Numbered from the stretch's first letter, positions 53,444 to 63,318 are shown. The stretch is 64,000 bases of DNA from Bradyrhizobium canariense (GCF_019402665.1 NZ_VSST01000056.1:143359-207358), one strand, 5' to 3'. Notes: generated by a model from the sequence alone, not told the origin. Program-made: numbers and translations.

Positions 53444-53517
53444 GGCCCGGGCCACACAGACAGTGTCGGCCAATGCAGTACATTGCGCTGCTTTTTTCGT
53501 TCGAATAAGTTGCGGCA

Positions 53518-54596
53518 ATGAATCCGCGGGCCGGGAATTTCGATCTGATGCGGCTCGTCGCCGCTTCCCTTGTGTTTTGGTCGCACCAGTATCAAATTAC
53601 AGGGTTCCCTGAGCCCGCCGTGCCGTGGGTTGGCTCGCTGGGTGGATTTGCAGTCTTCGCCTTCTTTGCGATTAGCGGTTATTTGAATTCTCTAAGCATG
53701 GTCCGATCGCGTTCGTCGGCGCAATTCCTCGTCAGTCGCGCGTTTCGAATTTTTCCTGCTCTGATCGTTTGCGTCTCTTTGTGCGTCCTGATGGGTGCTG
53801 TCGTCACAACCCTCCCGTTAAGCGATTACTTTGCTCCGCCAGGTTTGGGATTCAATGGTCGAAACACGCCATTTTGTTCTTATGGCGGGACTCGATTCTC
53901 TTCTTCGGGTTGGATTACAAGCTTCCGGGAGTTTTCGAGTCGAGCCTAGGCACAACTGAGGTGCTAACACCGCTCTGGACGCTTCCCCAGGAGGCAAAGC
54001 TCTATGTCTGTTTGGCCATCGTTGCATTAGTTTGCCGGTTCGATGCCCGCGCCATTGGAGGCGCCGTTTTTGTTGTTCTTGGCGGCTTTGCAATCTCCGG
54101 CATTTGGAGCGAGCTATTGCCGATCTGGCTCGGCGAGCGGGGCCTGACATGCGCAATTCTTTTCGCCGGTGGGGTCGGCGTTGCTCTGTTAGAACGTTGC
54201 CTAACGAAGACGATTGCAGTTGCCTGCTTTACGTCGATCGCGGTGTTGCTCCTGTGGTGTGGCCATAAAGAAACCCTTGCACTCGTGGCGATCGCACCGG
54301 TCTGTGTCGTACTAAACACTATCCCGCTGCCCCGGTGGACTGCGCCCAAGCTCGATATCTCGTATGGCGTCTATCTCTATGCTCTTCCAATACAACACCT
54401 AACGTCAGACCTGCCTTTAAGCTTCTGGAGCAAGGGCCCTTTTCGCTTTCATGGTCACGCTCCTGATGGGTACACTTTCGGCGCTATTGATCGAGCAGCC
54501 TATGCTTCGAGTGCGAAAGCGGATCCGTCCATTGTCTTGGCAAGGCAGTTTATGGCCCGCATCGCCGAGCATGGTGCCCGATCTAAAACACGTCAA
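53518..54596 (+). pseudogene. Acyltransferase (OafA/YrhL-type) broken by two frameshifts
   Basis: Three consecutive reading frames together form a membrane acyltransferase_3 protein. Frame one (from 53518) has NFDLMRLVAASLVFWSHQ and ISGYLNSLSM; frame two (from about 53870) has LFFGLDYKLPGVF and LWTLPQEAKLYV; frame three (from about 54440) has FAFMVTLLMGTLSALLIEQP. Both breaks lie near T/C-rich runs, so sequencing error cannot be excluded. Intact members acetylate surface polysaccharides. It lies close to the sugar locus but across the tRNA remnant. Confidence 0.85.
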
Positions 54597-54599
54597 AGA

Positions 54600-54857
54600 T
54601 TAGCGCGACGCATCTTTCCTTCTTCTTGATTTAATCGTGGAAGCTTTCACACGCGCAGCATCTAGATCGGCCTTTATCTGCGGCATTGCCGCACCAGCGG
54701 GTTCTCTACTTGGCGGCGGCTCGTTGAGGTCTCGCGCCCATGGTGCCCCAGCGCGAATAGCTGACGGCGAGTTGGAATCAGTTGAATGCGCGCAAGCTGA
54801 GATGAGGAGACCGCAGAGGGTCAACGAACCTGCCCACATAAGGACATGGATGCGCAT
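54600..54857 (-). CDS. Small predicted lipoprotein
   Basis: The 85-residue product begins MRIHVLMWAGSLTLCGLL and has a lipobox ending ISAC (Cys near residue 22), followed by a Pro-rich and then a basic C-terminus. It would be an outer- or inner-membrane lipoprotein. The function is unknown. The start MRIHVLMW at 54857 is chosen over an ATG at 54869. Its 3' end is next to the convergent acyltransferase remnant. Confidence 0.55.
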   Translation of the reverse strand: MRIHVLMWAGSLTLCGLLISACAHSTDSNSPSAIRAGAPWARDLNEPPPSREPAGAAMPQIKADLDAARVKASTIKSRRRKDASR

Positions 54858-54955
54858 TGACTCATCCAACCGATTGCCGAAGAATCGATCCTCACATTAT
54901 AGCACTAGTTCGCCCTGGGAGAGAGGCCCGCCAGCGAACCGGCGGGCCGTACGGC

Positions 54956-55162
54956 TTACTGCGGAGGCTTCTTCGTCGCGGTTGGCGGTTTCGCTGTGCC
55001 GCTCTTCGGGGTACCATAATTCGCTGTGGTACGAGAGCCATAGCCCCCAGGCTTACCATCCATTTTGTTAGCCGATGCCGGCGATGTCATGAACCCGGCG
55101 GCGATCACGGCGCCTCCGAATGCAAGAATTACGAACAGGGCAAAAGCTCTCATAATCGACAT
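54956..55162 (-). CDS. Small secreted protein
   Basis: The 68-residue product begins MSIMRAFALFVILAFGGAVIA and continues to SPASA, a plausible signal peptidase site near residue 31. The mature part is Gly/Thr/Pro/Lys-rich (ending PPTATKKPPQ). A GGGAG lies 7 nt upstream of the start. The function is unknown. Confidence 0.55.
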   Translation of the reverse strand: MSIMRAFALFVILAFGGAVIAAGFMTSPASANKMDGKPGGYGSRTTANYGTPKSGTAKPPTATKKPPQ

Positions 55163-55459
55163 TTGCTGCTCCCAATATACGTTGTTCAAAATTCGCCACG
55201 CGAAATGCGCGTAGCTCGAGCAACGTATTCCAGAGCAAATGGATCGGCGAGTCTTTCCTGTAGGCATCCGAACGAACCGGCCGCCTCCAACGAGAGACAA
55301 GGGCGTTGCCCCGGCACAGGTAGCAAGTGAGTGCGGCGCTAACTCATTCCGAACAGAAAAACCCGCCGGCTCCGGTAGCCGACGGGTTCTCAATGCCCAT
55401 GCGTACCGCGGTACTCGTCACCAATCCGCGATGGTACATCGTAAAGCGGTACCCATTGA
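55163..55459. other. Intergenic region without recognisable gene
   Basis: Nothing convincing was found between the small secreted protein and the phage remnant. It is where the phage module was probably cut at its left side. Confidence 0.4.
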
Positions 55460-55708
55460 CGTCAGGTTAGCGAGACTCGGCTTCAGCTGATCCGCCGCTT
55501 CGCGGCCAGCGCTGTTGTCGCCGAGCAGATGGAGGCGCAACTCGCGCTGGGCCACCCCATCGACGTGGCCACCCACTCGACGCTCACGTCGACGATGGTC
55601 CGGGTCGCCCAGCGGATCGGCATCAACCGCAGGGCGCGGGAGGTCCTGCCTTCGCTGGAGAGCTATCTCAAAGGCAAGTTGGATGAGGACGAGGAGGACG
55701 AGACATGA
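55460..55708 (+). pseudogene. Truncated small phage gene before terminase
   Basis: The frame from 55460 to 55708 encodes LIRRFAASAVVAEQMEAQLA, then RVAQRIGINRRAR and an acidic tail, and ends in an ATGA overlap with the terminase gene. No start codon precedes the conserved part; the first ATG (55529) lies inside it. It looks like the 3' end of the small gene often found before large terminase in Bradyrhizobium prophages. Confidence 0.5.
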
Positions 55709-57189
55709 TCTCGATCCTCGACGCGGCCTGTGACAGGCACCTCTTCGCCCCTTGGTTCAAGAACCGCGAACACTGGGCCGCGTGGTTCGCCTTTCTTGCT
55801 GCCCTGTTCGCAATCGAAATGACGGAGGAGCAAGCTTCGGTGTATCGAGCCTGCACGGGCCGCGAGGCGCTGCCTACTACAGCCGCGACCGAGGCTTGGC
55901 TGGCCGTCGGAAGAAGGGGCGGTAAGTCGTTCGTCTTGGCAATGCTGGCGGTATTCATCGCCTGCTTCCGCGACTGCCGACAATTCCTGGCGCCCGGCGA
56001 GCGCGGCACGATTATGGTGATCGCCCGCGACCGGCAGCAGGCCCGTATCATTCTCAGATACATCCGGGCACTGCTGCGCGTTCCGCTCCTTGCCCAAATG
56101 ATCGAGCGCGAGACGGCCGAGGCATTCGACCTCGACAACCAGATCACCATCGAGGTTCACGTCGCCTCATTCCGGAGTACCCGCGGCTATAGCATCGTTG
56201 CCGCACTCTGCGACGAGATTGCCTTCTGGCCGACCGACGACGCGGCGGAGCCCGACTTCGAGATCATCAATGCTCTGCGGCCCGGCATGGCGCAGTTCCC
56301 GAATTCGCTGCTGCTCTGCGCCTCCAGCCCCTACGCGCGGCGTGGCGCGCTGTGGGACGCTCACCGCAGGCACTTCGGCCGCGATGCCGATCCGGTCCTG
56401 GTCTGGCAGGCACCGACGAGGGTAATGAACCCGACGATCCCGCAGGCATTGATTGACCAGGCTTACGAACGCGATCCCGCCTCCGCGAGCGCCGAGTTCG
56501 GTGCGGAGTTCAGGTCCGACGTCGAGTCCTTCATCAACCTCGAAGCCGTGCAGGCGTGCATCAGCAGAGGCACGTTCGAGCGCCAGCCGAGAACAGGCTT
56601 GCGCTACCTCGCCTTCACTGACCCGAGTGGCGGGTCGTCCGACAGCTTTACGCTTGCCATCGCTCATCGAGAGAACGACAGCCTGATTCTGGACTGTATT
56701 CGCGAGATCAAGCCGCCGTTCTCACCCGAAGCCGCGATTGCGGAGTTCGCCTCTACCTGCAGGTCCTACCGAATCTCAGGGATCGTGGGCGACAGGTACG
56801 CGGGCGAGTTTCCCAGAGAGCAATTTCGCAAGCACGGCATCAGTTATGACGTCTCAAACAAGTCGAAGAGCGACCTGTATCTCGACTTGCTGCCGCTCCT
56901 GAATAGCCGCCGGGCTGAGTTACTCGACAACCCGCGACTCGCCGCCCAGCTCATCGCCCTGGAGCGCCGCACTGCCAGGAGCGGTCGGGAATCAATCGAC
57001 CATCCCCCGGGGGCTCACGACGACCTCGCGAACGCTGTCGCCGGCGTTCTCGCCTCCAACCTCGCCGTCCGCTCGGGGCTTCGCATGTTCACCTATCCAG
57101 TAGTGGGTAGCAGGCCCGGCTGCGAGATCGATCCTAAAACTATGCGCCCGATTGAGCGAGAGCGAATTCGGTGGCTGAAGGTGAACTAA
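55705..57189 (+). CDS. Phage terminase large subunit
   Basis: The 494-residue protein packages phage DNA. It has the ATPase Walker A variant GRRGGKS (residues 69-75), Walker B with catalytic Glu in LCDEIAFW (about 168), and the nuclease domain with FTDPSGG (near 311), GDRYAGEF and HDDLANAVAG (near 433) metal-binding residues. It appears intact. It stands without portal, capsid or tail genes. Its start overlaps the upstream remnant by 4 nt. Confidence 0.88.
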   Translation: MISILDAACDRHLFAPWFKNREHWAAWFAFLAALFAIEMTEEQASVYRACTGREALPTTAATEAWLAVGRRGGKSFVLAMLAVFIACFRDCRQFLAPGERGTIMVIARDRQQARIILRYIRALLRVPLLAQMIERETAEAFDLDNQITIEVHVASFRSTRGYSIVAALCDEIAFWPTDDAAEPDFEIINALRPGMAQFPNSLLLCASSPYARRGALWDAHRRHFGRDADPVLVWQAPTRVMNPTIPQALIDQAYERDPASASAEFGAEFRSDVESFINLEAVQACISRGTFERQPRTGLRYLAFTDPSGGSSDSFTLAIAHRENDSLILDCIREIKPPFSPEAAIAEFASTCRSYRISGIVGDRYAGEFPREQFRKHGISYDVSNKSKSDLYLDLLPLLNSRRAELLDNPRLAAQLIALERRTARSGRESIDHPPGAHDDLANAVAGVLASNLAVRSGLRMFTYPVVGSRPGCEIDPKTMRPIERERIRWLKVN

Positions 57190-57229
57190 TCGCAACACTA
57201 CGAAGTCCTAAATTGAGAAGGAGACCGCA

Positions 57230-57682
57230 ATGAGGCACTTGACCCAGAACGAGATAGCCATACGGATCGTGCCGACCCATCTGCGCTGGCCTGAAGCGTC
57301 CACGAGCGTCGTCTGGAGGCTGCTGCATGAGTGCGTACAGCAGCTTCACGACTTCGCCCGAACCTTTGATAGCGACTGTACTGAGATCGAGGGAAGCAGA
57401 CAGCTCGCCCGTGATGAGATCATGCGACGCCGCGCCGAGGTCGGCCACCGGGCGATGAAGCAGCTGGCTGTGTTCAGGCCGTTCGATAGTGCCAGCGTGG
57501 CAGCCACCAGGGAAATCGAGCGGCTGCACAGACGCGAGGAGCTGACGCCGCAAGAGTCAGAGGCGAAGCAGAAGTTGATCAAGGCGCTGGACGAACTACG
57601 AGGTGGACTCGCCGCGATGGAGCGACTTCTGCTGGAGAGGAGTAAGATACGGCAGAGGTCTGCCTATTGCCTGCACTATTGA
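57230..57682 (+). CDS. Hypothetical phage protein
   Basis: The 150-residue product is mostly helical, Arg/Glu/Leu-rich, with a coiled-coil-like C-terminal half (about 80-140). It is not recognised. It follows terminase by 40 nt with a purine-rich GAGAAGGAG upstream, so it may be a remaining gene of the same module. Confidence 0.5.
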   Translation: MRHLTQNEIAIRIVPTHLRWPEASTSVVWRLLHECVQQLHDFARTFDSDCTEIEGSRQLARDEIMRRRAEVGHRAMKQLAVFRPFDSASVAATREIERLHRREELTPQESEAKQKLIKALDELRGGLAAMERLLLERSKIRQRSAYCLHY

Positions 57683-57722
57683 AGTGGTCAGTGACCCAAG
57701 CATATTGTCCGCTGGCTGATTG

Positions 57723-58265
57723 CCTCAGCGTCGTGCCTGCGCGTTCCGCGGCGGGACCTTCGAACGCTCCTGTGCCAGATCCAAAGAAAAAACCTCGCGC
57801 AAAGCCAGGGCTGGACAAGCACTGCCCGAGGCAAATTCCGCGCTGATGGGGCGCCTCTGCGGCGAGCAGTTTTGGATTCGGATCAGGTTATAGGCGATCA
57901 GATTAAGCAGGAAGTCGGCGGCGACGCGAGCGATGCCCCAATGTTTGTTCTTGCGCATGGTGCCATGCTGCTTGCCCCATCCGAAAATGCACTCGACCAT
58001 CGCCCCGGGCGATTGCGACATGCCGAATCCCGGATGCCGCGTGGTTCGTTCGTCGATCGCTTGATGGCCTGGTTCTGTGTCACATGAGGCGTCACGCCGA
58101 GGGCGCGAAGATTGGCGACATGATCGGCGGTATCGTACGCCTTGTCCTCACCAGCCGTGATGCGACGACCTGCGGGCTTTGGGTCTCGCCTTCAGCATGA
58201 CCTCCGCAGCCCGGCGTTCGGCGGTGCCATTGGCATGCGTGACCCTGCCGGGCACCGCCAGCAGA
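57723..58265 (-). pseudogene. IS5/IS1182-like transposase remnant
   Basis: Several minus-strand frames together read like the C-terminal part of an IS5-group transposase: THANGTAERRAAEVMLKA, GEDKAYDTADHVANLRALGV, TPHVTQNQAIKRS, and VECIFGWGKQHGTMRK with a final AADFLLNLIAYNLIRI. The frames change at least twice. The N-terminus is missing. The element is dead. Confidence 0.75.
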
Positions 58266-58282
58266 TCGACGGAAGAAGATAG

Positions 58283-58548
58283 CGTTTACTTGCTGAGTTT
58301 TTCCCATTCGTCGCGGATCTCTTTACTACCATGCCGCGCCAGATCAATTGCTTCTGTCTCGCCGGGAGCACCCATCAGCTTTACGGCGCCTGATTTTGGT
58401 TCCGGTCCTGCTGAGCCTCCCTTCACGCAGCGCTGCGGGGTGAAGTACTGGTGACAAAACAGCACCATAGGCCGCTCCACCGAGGGTTTAGGTCCCCCTC
58501 TCTCTTCTTCGCTTACCGTAGACTCGACAAAGGCCAGCTCACCCCCCC
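58283..58548 (-). other. Short hypothetical frame between IS remnants
   Basis: A leftward frame ends EAIDLARHGSKEIRDEWEKLSK and runs up to the IS110 junction near 58548. It looks like a real C-terminus (charged, helical) whose 5' part was replaced by the IS110 fragment. The protein is not recognised. Confidence 0.3.
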
Positions 58549-59134
58549 AGCTGCCGCAGCTCGTCAAATGTAGATGCAAGAATGCGACGCATTGTCGAGG
58601 TTAGATCATTCGACTGATCGGCCAAAACCTTCGGCAGATCAGCCTTGAACTTGCCGGCGCCCTGGTGAATAGCGATCCCATATTCCAGGCAAAAAGCGCG
58701 CATCTGATTGATGAGGCACGTCCGTTGCGACATCATCCGATCGCGAACACGATGCAGCGCTTGCAGGTCAATGTGCTCAGGCGACCTTAGCTCGACGAAG
58801 CGCATCGTTGGTCTCGTCACGGCTTCGGATCGCCGCGGCATCGATGATGTCATTTTTGTTGGACTTCACATATGGCTTCACGAATTGAGCTGGGATAATG
58901 CGAACGGTGTGCCCCATGGCGGCGATCTTGCGGGCCAACCATTGCGAGCCGGAGCAGGCCTCCATCCCCACCAAAGCCGGTCCTGCATGTTAAGAACTGC
59001 AAGAGCGTATCGCGCCGAAAGGTCGCCTTCTGGATCGGCATTCCGGCGGCGTCGAGCCCAACGACGTGGAAAAGGTTCTTGCCAATGTCGATCCCAAACA
59101 CCGTTGCCGGCCTGGGCTTGTTCCGTGTCCTCAT
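58546..59134 (-). pseudogene. IS110-family transposase remnant (N-terminal part)
   Basis: Three frames in sequence reproduce the N-terminal DEDD domain of IS110 transposases: ATVFGIDIGKNLFHVVGL, then VGMEACSGSQWLARK and QFVKPYVKSNKNDIIDAAAI, then EAVTRPTMRFVELRSPEHID and MRRILASTFDELRQL. At least two frameshifts are present and the C-terminal transposase_20 domain is missing; the match ends near 58546. Confidence 0.85.
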
Positions 59135-59136
59135 TG

Positions 59137-60056
59137 CTTCCTCCTTTCAAAAGCCCCGCCGCCAAGCGCGCTGCGGTCGCGCATCTGCAGGCCGTCATGA
59201 GCCTGTCGGAGCGGCGGGCCTGTTCAATTGTCGGAGCGGATCGGAAGATGATCCGCTATCGCTCCAGCCGTCCTCCGGACGCGACTCTCCGTGGCCGGCT
59301 GCGTGACCTTGCCAACGAGCGGCGGCGTTTCGGCTACCGCCGGTGTTCGTGCTGCTGCGGCGGGAGGGTGAGCCATCGGGGATCAACCGGATCTACCGGC
59401 TTTATCGGGAAGAAGGGCTCACCGTCCGCAAGCGGCGGGCTCGCCGCAAGGCCGTGGGGACCCGTGCCCCGATCCTAGTCGAGGCGATGCCCAACGCGCG
59501 CTGGTCGCTGGATTTCGTCCACGACCAGTTCGCCAACGGTCGGCGCTTCCGCATCCTCAACATCGTCGACGACGTCACCAAAGAATGTCTGGGCGCCATT
59601 CCGGATAAATCGATCTCAGGACGACGCGTCGCTCGCGAACTGACGGCCGTCGTCGAACGACGCGGCAAGCCAGGTATGATCGTGTCCGACCACGGCACCG
59701 AGTTCACCTGCAATGCCATGCTCGCCTGGTGCAGGGACGCAGCCATCGACTGGCACTTCATTGCACCGGGAAAGCCGATGCAGAACGGCTTCGTCGAGAG
59801 TTTCAACGGCCGGATGCGTGACGAGCTGCTCAACGAGACTCTCTTCTTCGATCTGGACGACGCCCGCGCCAAGATCGCCAATTGGGTTGCCGACTACAAT
59901 CTTCAGCGGCCTCACTCGTCGCTGAAATACATGACCCCCGCGGCTTATGCCGCCCACCTCACCGCAACGGACGATCGGCTACGCAACCCCGACCAGCTCC
60001 GCCGATCGTCCGTTGCTCCAACCGCGCCACTTGGCGTAAAAACCCCGAGGCTCTAA
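59137..60056 (+). pseudogene. IS3-family transposase (orfB) with a frameshift
   Basis: The sequence encodes the second reading frame of an IS3-group element. The first part (AAKRAAVAHLQAVMSLSERR, then DRKMIRYRSS) is joined by a one-base deletion near 59341 to the DDE domain: WSLDFVHDQF, IVSDHGTEFTC, and ESFNGRMRDELLNETLF. The catalytic D-D-E is intact, but orfA is absent and the left end abuts the IS110 remnant. The longest remaining frame starts at 59343. Confidence 0.85.
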
Positions 60057-60463
60057 CCGCGGCCGGATGAAAGTTCGGTGGCAGGTCACGAGCGACCGCT
60101 GATTCGTATGACCTCAATCGTCTTACCGAAGTCGCCTGTGAATTTTGCGTGAGGCCGTGAGGTCCCTCGCATCTTGTACGCGAAAGTCGCGCCCACGGCC
60201 CGCAGAATTTTGGTCATCGGCGAAAGACGACTTTTGCAACAATATCCTCGAACCAGCGGACTTATGCGGCTGAGGCGCTCTTCCGCTTGAGGGCCAGAAA
60301 CAGACCTTTGCTGATCGGCAACATCGGAACGATGAATAGCCTCTCTCGCCATCTAGCTCACGGCAGGACGCCCAAAGAGAGCCCTTGTTCATCTCGATTG
60401 AGGGCCAGTTGGCGGACCCTTGTCTCCCCCCTGATGGCAGGCAAGGGCTCAGTCCAGCGCACC
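60057..60463. other. Region without recognised gene after the IS3 remnant
   Basis: Only short frames are seen. A leftward one (60086-60352) ends FGKTIEVIRISGRS and might be a remnant, but nothing is recognised. No IS end repeat was identified. Confidence 0.3.
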
Positions 60464-61087
60464 TCAGCGCGTTGGAGCTTGCCGCAGCGTTCTTAGCCGA
60501 GGGCCGCAAAGGTCGACAAGCTCGGAACCGACAGCGTAGCCCGAGATAGCTCCAAAAGACGCACGCCAGATGGTGTTTGGATAGCTGCCGGCGCAAACCA
60601 GATGTGTCGTATCGGATGCATAGTTGACGCAGCGCTTTAGACACTGCCTCGCCAGCGCAGCTTGGCGATCGGGGCAGTTCAGGCCGGTTCTTTCGTCTTC
60701 GACCCTCCCGGCGTCGTCCTCAAAAAAGCAATCCCGCAACTGCGCATTTCGAGTCAACACGTTCATGCATTGAGCGGTCGCGTCGACGACCTGCACCTTG
60801 GTCGGTTTCACCAATGGGCACTCTGGGGGAATCTGAGCTGGGACCACGTAGGTACGCGCTGGCCGGCGGGCGAGCACGGCGGCTCTGTGCTTGCTCACGG
60901 CGGACCCACGTGACGGCCCTCGAGAATCTTCGGCGCAGGCGATAGGAAGGCATCTGGTCCACAGCGGACCGCCGCTCACGCATCGATTGGCGTCTGGCGC
61001 GCAGCCGGTGGGGCAACAGGTTTGCGCAGACGCGGGCGATATCACCGCATATGCCAAAACCAGGATTGTCACCTTGAGACGGCGCAT
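60464..61087 (-). CDS. Cysteine-rich secreted protein
   Basis: The 207-residue product starts with a signal peptide (MRRLKVTILVLAYAVISPASA, cut after residue 21) and carries 14 Cys residues in the mature part, clustered at the N-terminus (CCPTGC, then singles) and the middle. This suggests a disulfide-bonded periplasmic or secreted protein. It has no recognised family. Confidence 0.5.
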   Translation of the reverse strand: MRRLKVTILVLAYAVISPASAQTCCPTGCAPDANRCVSGGPLWTRCLPIACAEDSRGPSRGSAVSKHRAAVLARRPARTYVVPAQIPPECPLVKPTKVQVVDATAQCMNVLTRNAQLRDCFFEDDAGRVEDERTGLNCPDRQAALARQCLKRCVNYASDTTHLVCAGSYPNTIWRASFGAISGYAVGSELVDLCGPRLRTLRQAPTR

Positions 61088-61133
61088 GTTCCCCCCACCA
61101 GACAGCAGCTAAGCGGCGCTTGGCTGGTCCTTT

Positions 61134-61553
61134 TCAATCGCGCTCATTCTTCTTCTTGTCATCTCCATCCTGGCCGCCAAAGCCCGAGGAGCCCTTGTTA
61201 CCGCCGCCACCTCCAGATCGGGAGCCTTCCTCTCCGGAATGCGCGACCTTGGACCCCTTTGCGCCACCCGAGTTCTCGCCGCCACCCCCGCCAGAGCCCC
61301 CACCACCGCCGCCGGCTGATGAATGCTCCTTGGTCGAGTGATCCTCGGTCGCGCTGTGTGGATCATTGTCGAAGACTGAATGACTGCTGCCACCGCTGCT
61401 ATATCCTGCTCCGTCATGGGCGCCGGAACGTGCGATGGCTGTTGACGTCAACGACGTCGACAGGAGTAGAGTCATCGATGGCGGCGTTACGGCAGCAAAC
61501 CTGCCACACATCTTCAAGAACTCCCGGCGGTCTTCGTCTTCTTTTGCGGGCAT
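61134..61553 (-). CDS. Tat-signal glycine-rich protein
   Basis: The 139-residue product starts MPAKEDEDRREFLKMCGRFA, a twin-arginine signal (DRREFLK), followed by a hydrophobic stretch. The mature part is low complexity: His/Ser, then Gly/Asn/Ser/Lys runs and a charged C-terminus. AGGGGAA lies 6 nt upstream of the start at 61553. A folded secreted protein is predicted, but the function is unknown. Confidence 0.55.
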   Translation of the reverse strand: MPAKEDEDRREFLKMCGRFAAVTPPSMTLLLSTSLTSTAIARSGAHDGAGYSSGGSSHSVFDNDPHSATEDHSTKEHSSAGGGGGGSGGGGGENSGGAKGSKVAHSGEEGSRSGGGGGNKGSSGFGGQDGDDKKKNERD

Positions 61554-61796
61554 CAGGTATTCCCCTGGGCTCAAACTGCGACTATTTAACTTAAATTAGA
61601 TTAAATAAATTAAATCCTTTTAATTGGTTCAATCACGAAAAGTTGCGTTCTAGTGCGCTTCGTACTGCCCTGCCGCGGGCGGCAGAAGTTCTGGATGAGG
61701 GTGAAGAACCGCAGCCACCACGCTGGCAAATGCGAGCCGCTGGATCCGGTTGGCGCTTAAGTATTTTGCGGCAACAACTCGGGGTCAGTCGCTACT

Positions 61797-62156
61797 ATGC
61801 TGTATAGAATTTCAATTGCCGTGGCGTGGGCTTCTCTTGCCTTTATCACCTACGCGAGTCTGTCTCCAATCCACGACAGGCCTCAACTGAGCAGTTCGGC
61901 CAACATTGAACACGTAGCGGCCTTTGCGTTTCTAGGTTTCGCATTTTGTGCCGCGTACCGGGACCGGATGACGCTGGTGTGCAGCCTCGTGCTTGGTAGC
62001 GCAGTGGTGCTGGAATTGTTCCAAAAGCTGACGCCAGATCGCCATGCTAGATTGCTGGATGCGTCCGAAAAGGTGGTTGGCGGGTTGCTCGGGATTTTGC
62101 TCGCCAGCATCGCTTTACGCCTGATTGAGCGCTGGACGGCTGCATCTGATGTTTAA
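61797..62156 (+). CDS. VanZ-like small membrane protein
   Basis: The 119-residue protein has three or four membrane helices with the VanZ-type features: LSPIHDRPQ after helix one, then NIEHVAAFAFLGFAF, LELFQKLTPDRHARLLD, and a final helix. VanZ-like proteins are of uncertain function. The upstream gap (61554-61796) is AT-rich for this genome and may hold its promoter. Confidence 0.75.
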   Translation: MLYRISIAVAWASLAFITYASLSPIHDRPQLSSSANIEHVAAFAFLGFAFCAAYRDRMTLVCSLVLGSAVVLELFQKLTPDRHARLLDASEKVVGGLLGILLASIALRLIERWTAASDV

Positions 62157-62787
62157 CGGTTATTGCGGGTTGGGTTCATGCCCAATCGTGCCATAAGCCA
62201 GGGACGTCCGTTGACATAGCTCACGTCGCAATGTCGATATCGACTTGGCGAGCTGGTTAGCCTGCTCGGTCCCTTCAACCAGGACAGGAGCCGAATGGTT
62301 CATAAGGTTTGCGTCTGAACTCTTCCGCACCGTGATTACTGTGATTGGATTGCCAATTGCCTTTCCCGCCCCGCGGATGGTGTCGATGAACAGCTTCGCA
62401 GCCGGGTTCAAACCAATCGGACCACCATGTCCTCTAGCTCCAACGTCAGTATCGCCACGAGAGCGCGCACGAAGGCTGAGGCCACGCGACAGGCGGAATA
62501 GGCAGCGAAATTGTAAACATAGCCTGCCTCCGCTCGGAACTTCTCAAGTTGAGCAATGAGTTCTATTCGCGCCGTTCCATAAGCGACCCGTCTATGGGTC
62601 GGCTTATCTCCTGAAGGCAGACATAGCGGCCCTGTCGGCGAAGGGCGGCAACGCGCCAATAGGCGCCGATCGGCGCGGGCTGCAAACTTCCAGTCTACAT
62701 TGAAAGAGCGTCCTCGGCTTCGGGCGACGAATCCATTCAGACGGACAAAGCCTAGACAAACGTGGAAAGTAACGGCTAGTCATTCGC
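62157..62787. other. Region of weak small frames
   Basis: Two overlapping minus-strand frames (62160-62411 and 62408-62659, joined ATGA) encode unrecognised peptides of 83 residues each. Their codon use is not convincing, and no ribosome-binding site was found. They may be remnants. Confidence 0.25.
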
Positions 62788-63096
62788 ATGGCGTGGATTC
62801 CGAATTGGCTGCGACGGGCAGATGTCAGGCTGCGGCCTAGGGCCGGCGCTCAGGTCGACTTACAACCGCTGTCGGAGCGCAGCGGACGATGGCTAAAGGC
62901 GAACTTGTTTCGCTTCCCGGGCGCGGTGTGGTCGCGGAAGCGTGGCTGTGTGGAGCTGTCAGAGGGCGACGTGATCGCGCTGCATCTTGTTGTCGAGCGG
63001 ATCACGGAAGCCGGGCTGAAGGTGCGGCTGTCGGGGCGCCTTCGCGGCTGGGACGGTGCGTCGCCTGTTTGGTCTTTGCTGGTGCGCAAGCGTTAG
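62788..63096 (+). CDS. Hypothetical basic protein
   Basis: The 102-residue product is Arg-rich (MAWIPNWLRRADVRLRPRAG) with a possible small beta-rich domain. It is not recognised and has no clear ribosome-binding site. The minus strand is also open here, so the call is uncertain. Confidence 0.3.
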   Translation: MAWIPNWLRRADVRLRPRAGAQVDLQPLSERSGRWLKANLFRFPGAVWSRKRGCVELSEGDVIALHLVVERITEAGLKVRLSGRLRGWDGASPVWSLLVRKR

Positions 63097-63312
63097 CGGA
63101 TCGGGCCCTCCTGAAACGCACGCCGACGATGACGGCTTGGGGTCACCAGCGCCGGTTTGATGGGCGCTTTTTCACTTCCGGTCCGCCCCTTTAGCAGGCC
63201 ATATCTGAGCCAAACCGCACTTCGCCAACGGGCCAGAAGGGGACTTCCCTCGGGCGCGCCAGCGGCGTATTTTTGAACCGCAATTGTCGCTAGAGCCGTC
63301 TGCGTGGCATCC

Positions 63313-63318
63313 AAGGAG
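63313..63318 (+). promoter_or_regulatory. Strong ribosome-binding site before a TTG start
   Basis: AAGGAG lies 7 nt before the TTG at 63326 and decides the start of the CadC-like regulator. Confidence 0.6.

Larger units (their letters stand above)
52999..53517. other. Island boundary: tRNA-Trp remnant and decayed small gene
   Basis: This stretch separates the sugar operon from the mobile region. It contains the tRNA-Trp 3' fragment (53068-53112) and the decayed leftward frame at 53204-53443. Nothing else was recognised. Confidence 0.6.

Noticed and set aside
61109..61417. Alternative frames across the Gly-rich region
   Set aside because: Low-complexity DNA leaves several frames open; the frame with the Tat signal and a good ribosome-binding site is preferred.
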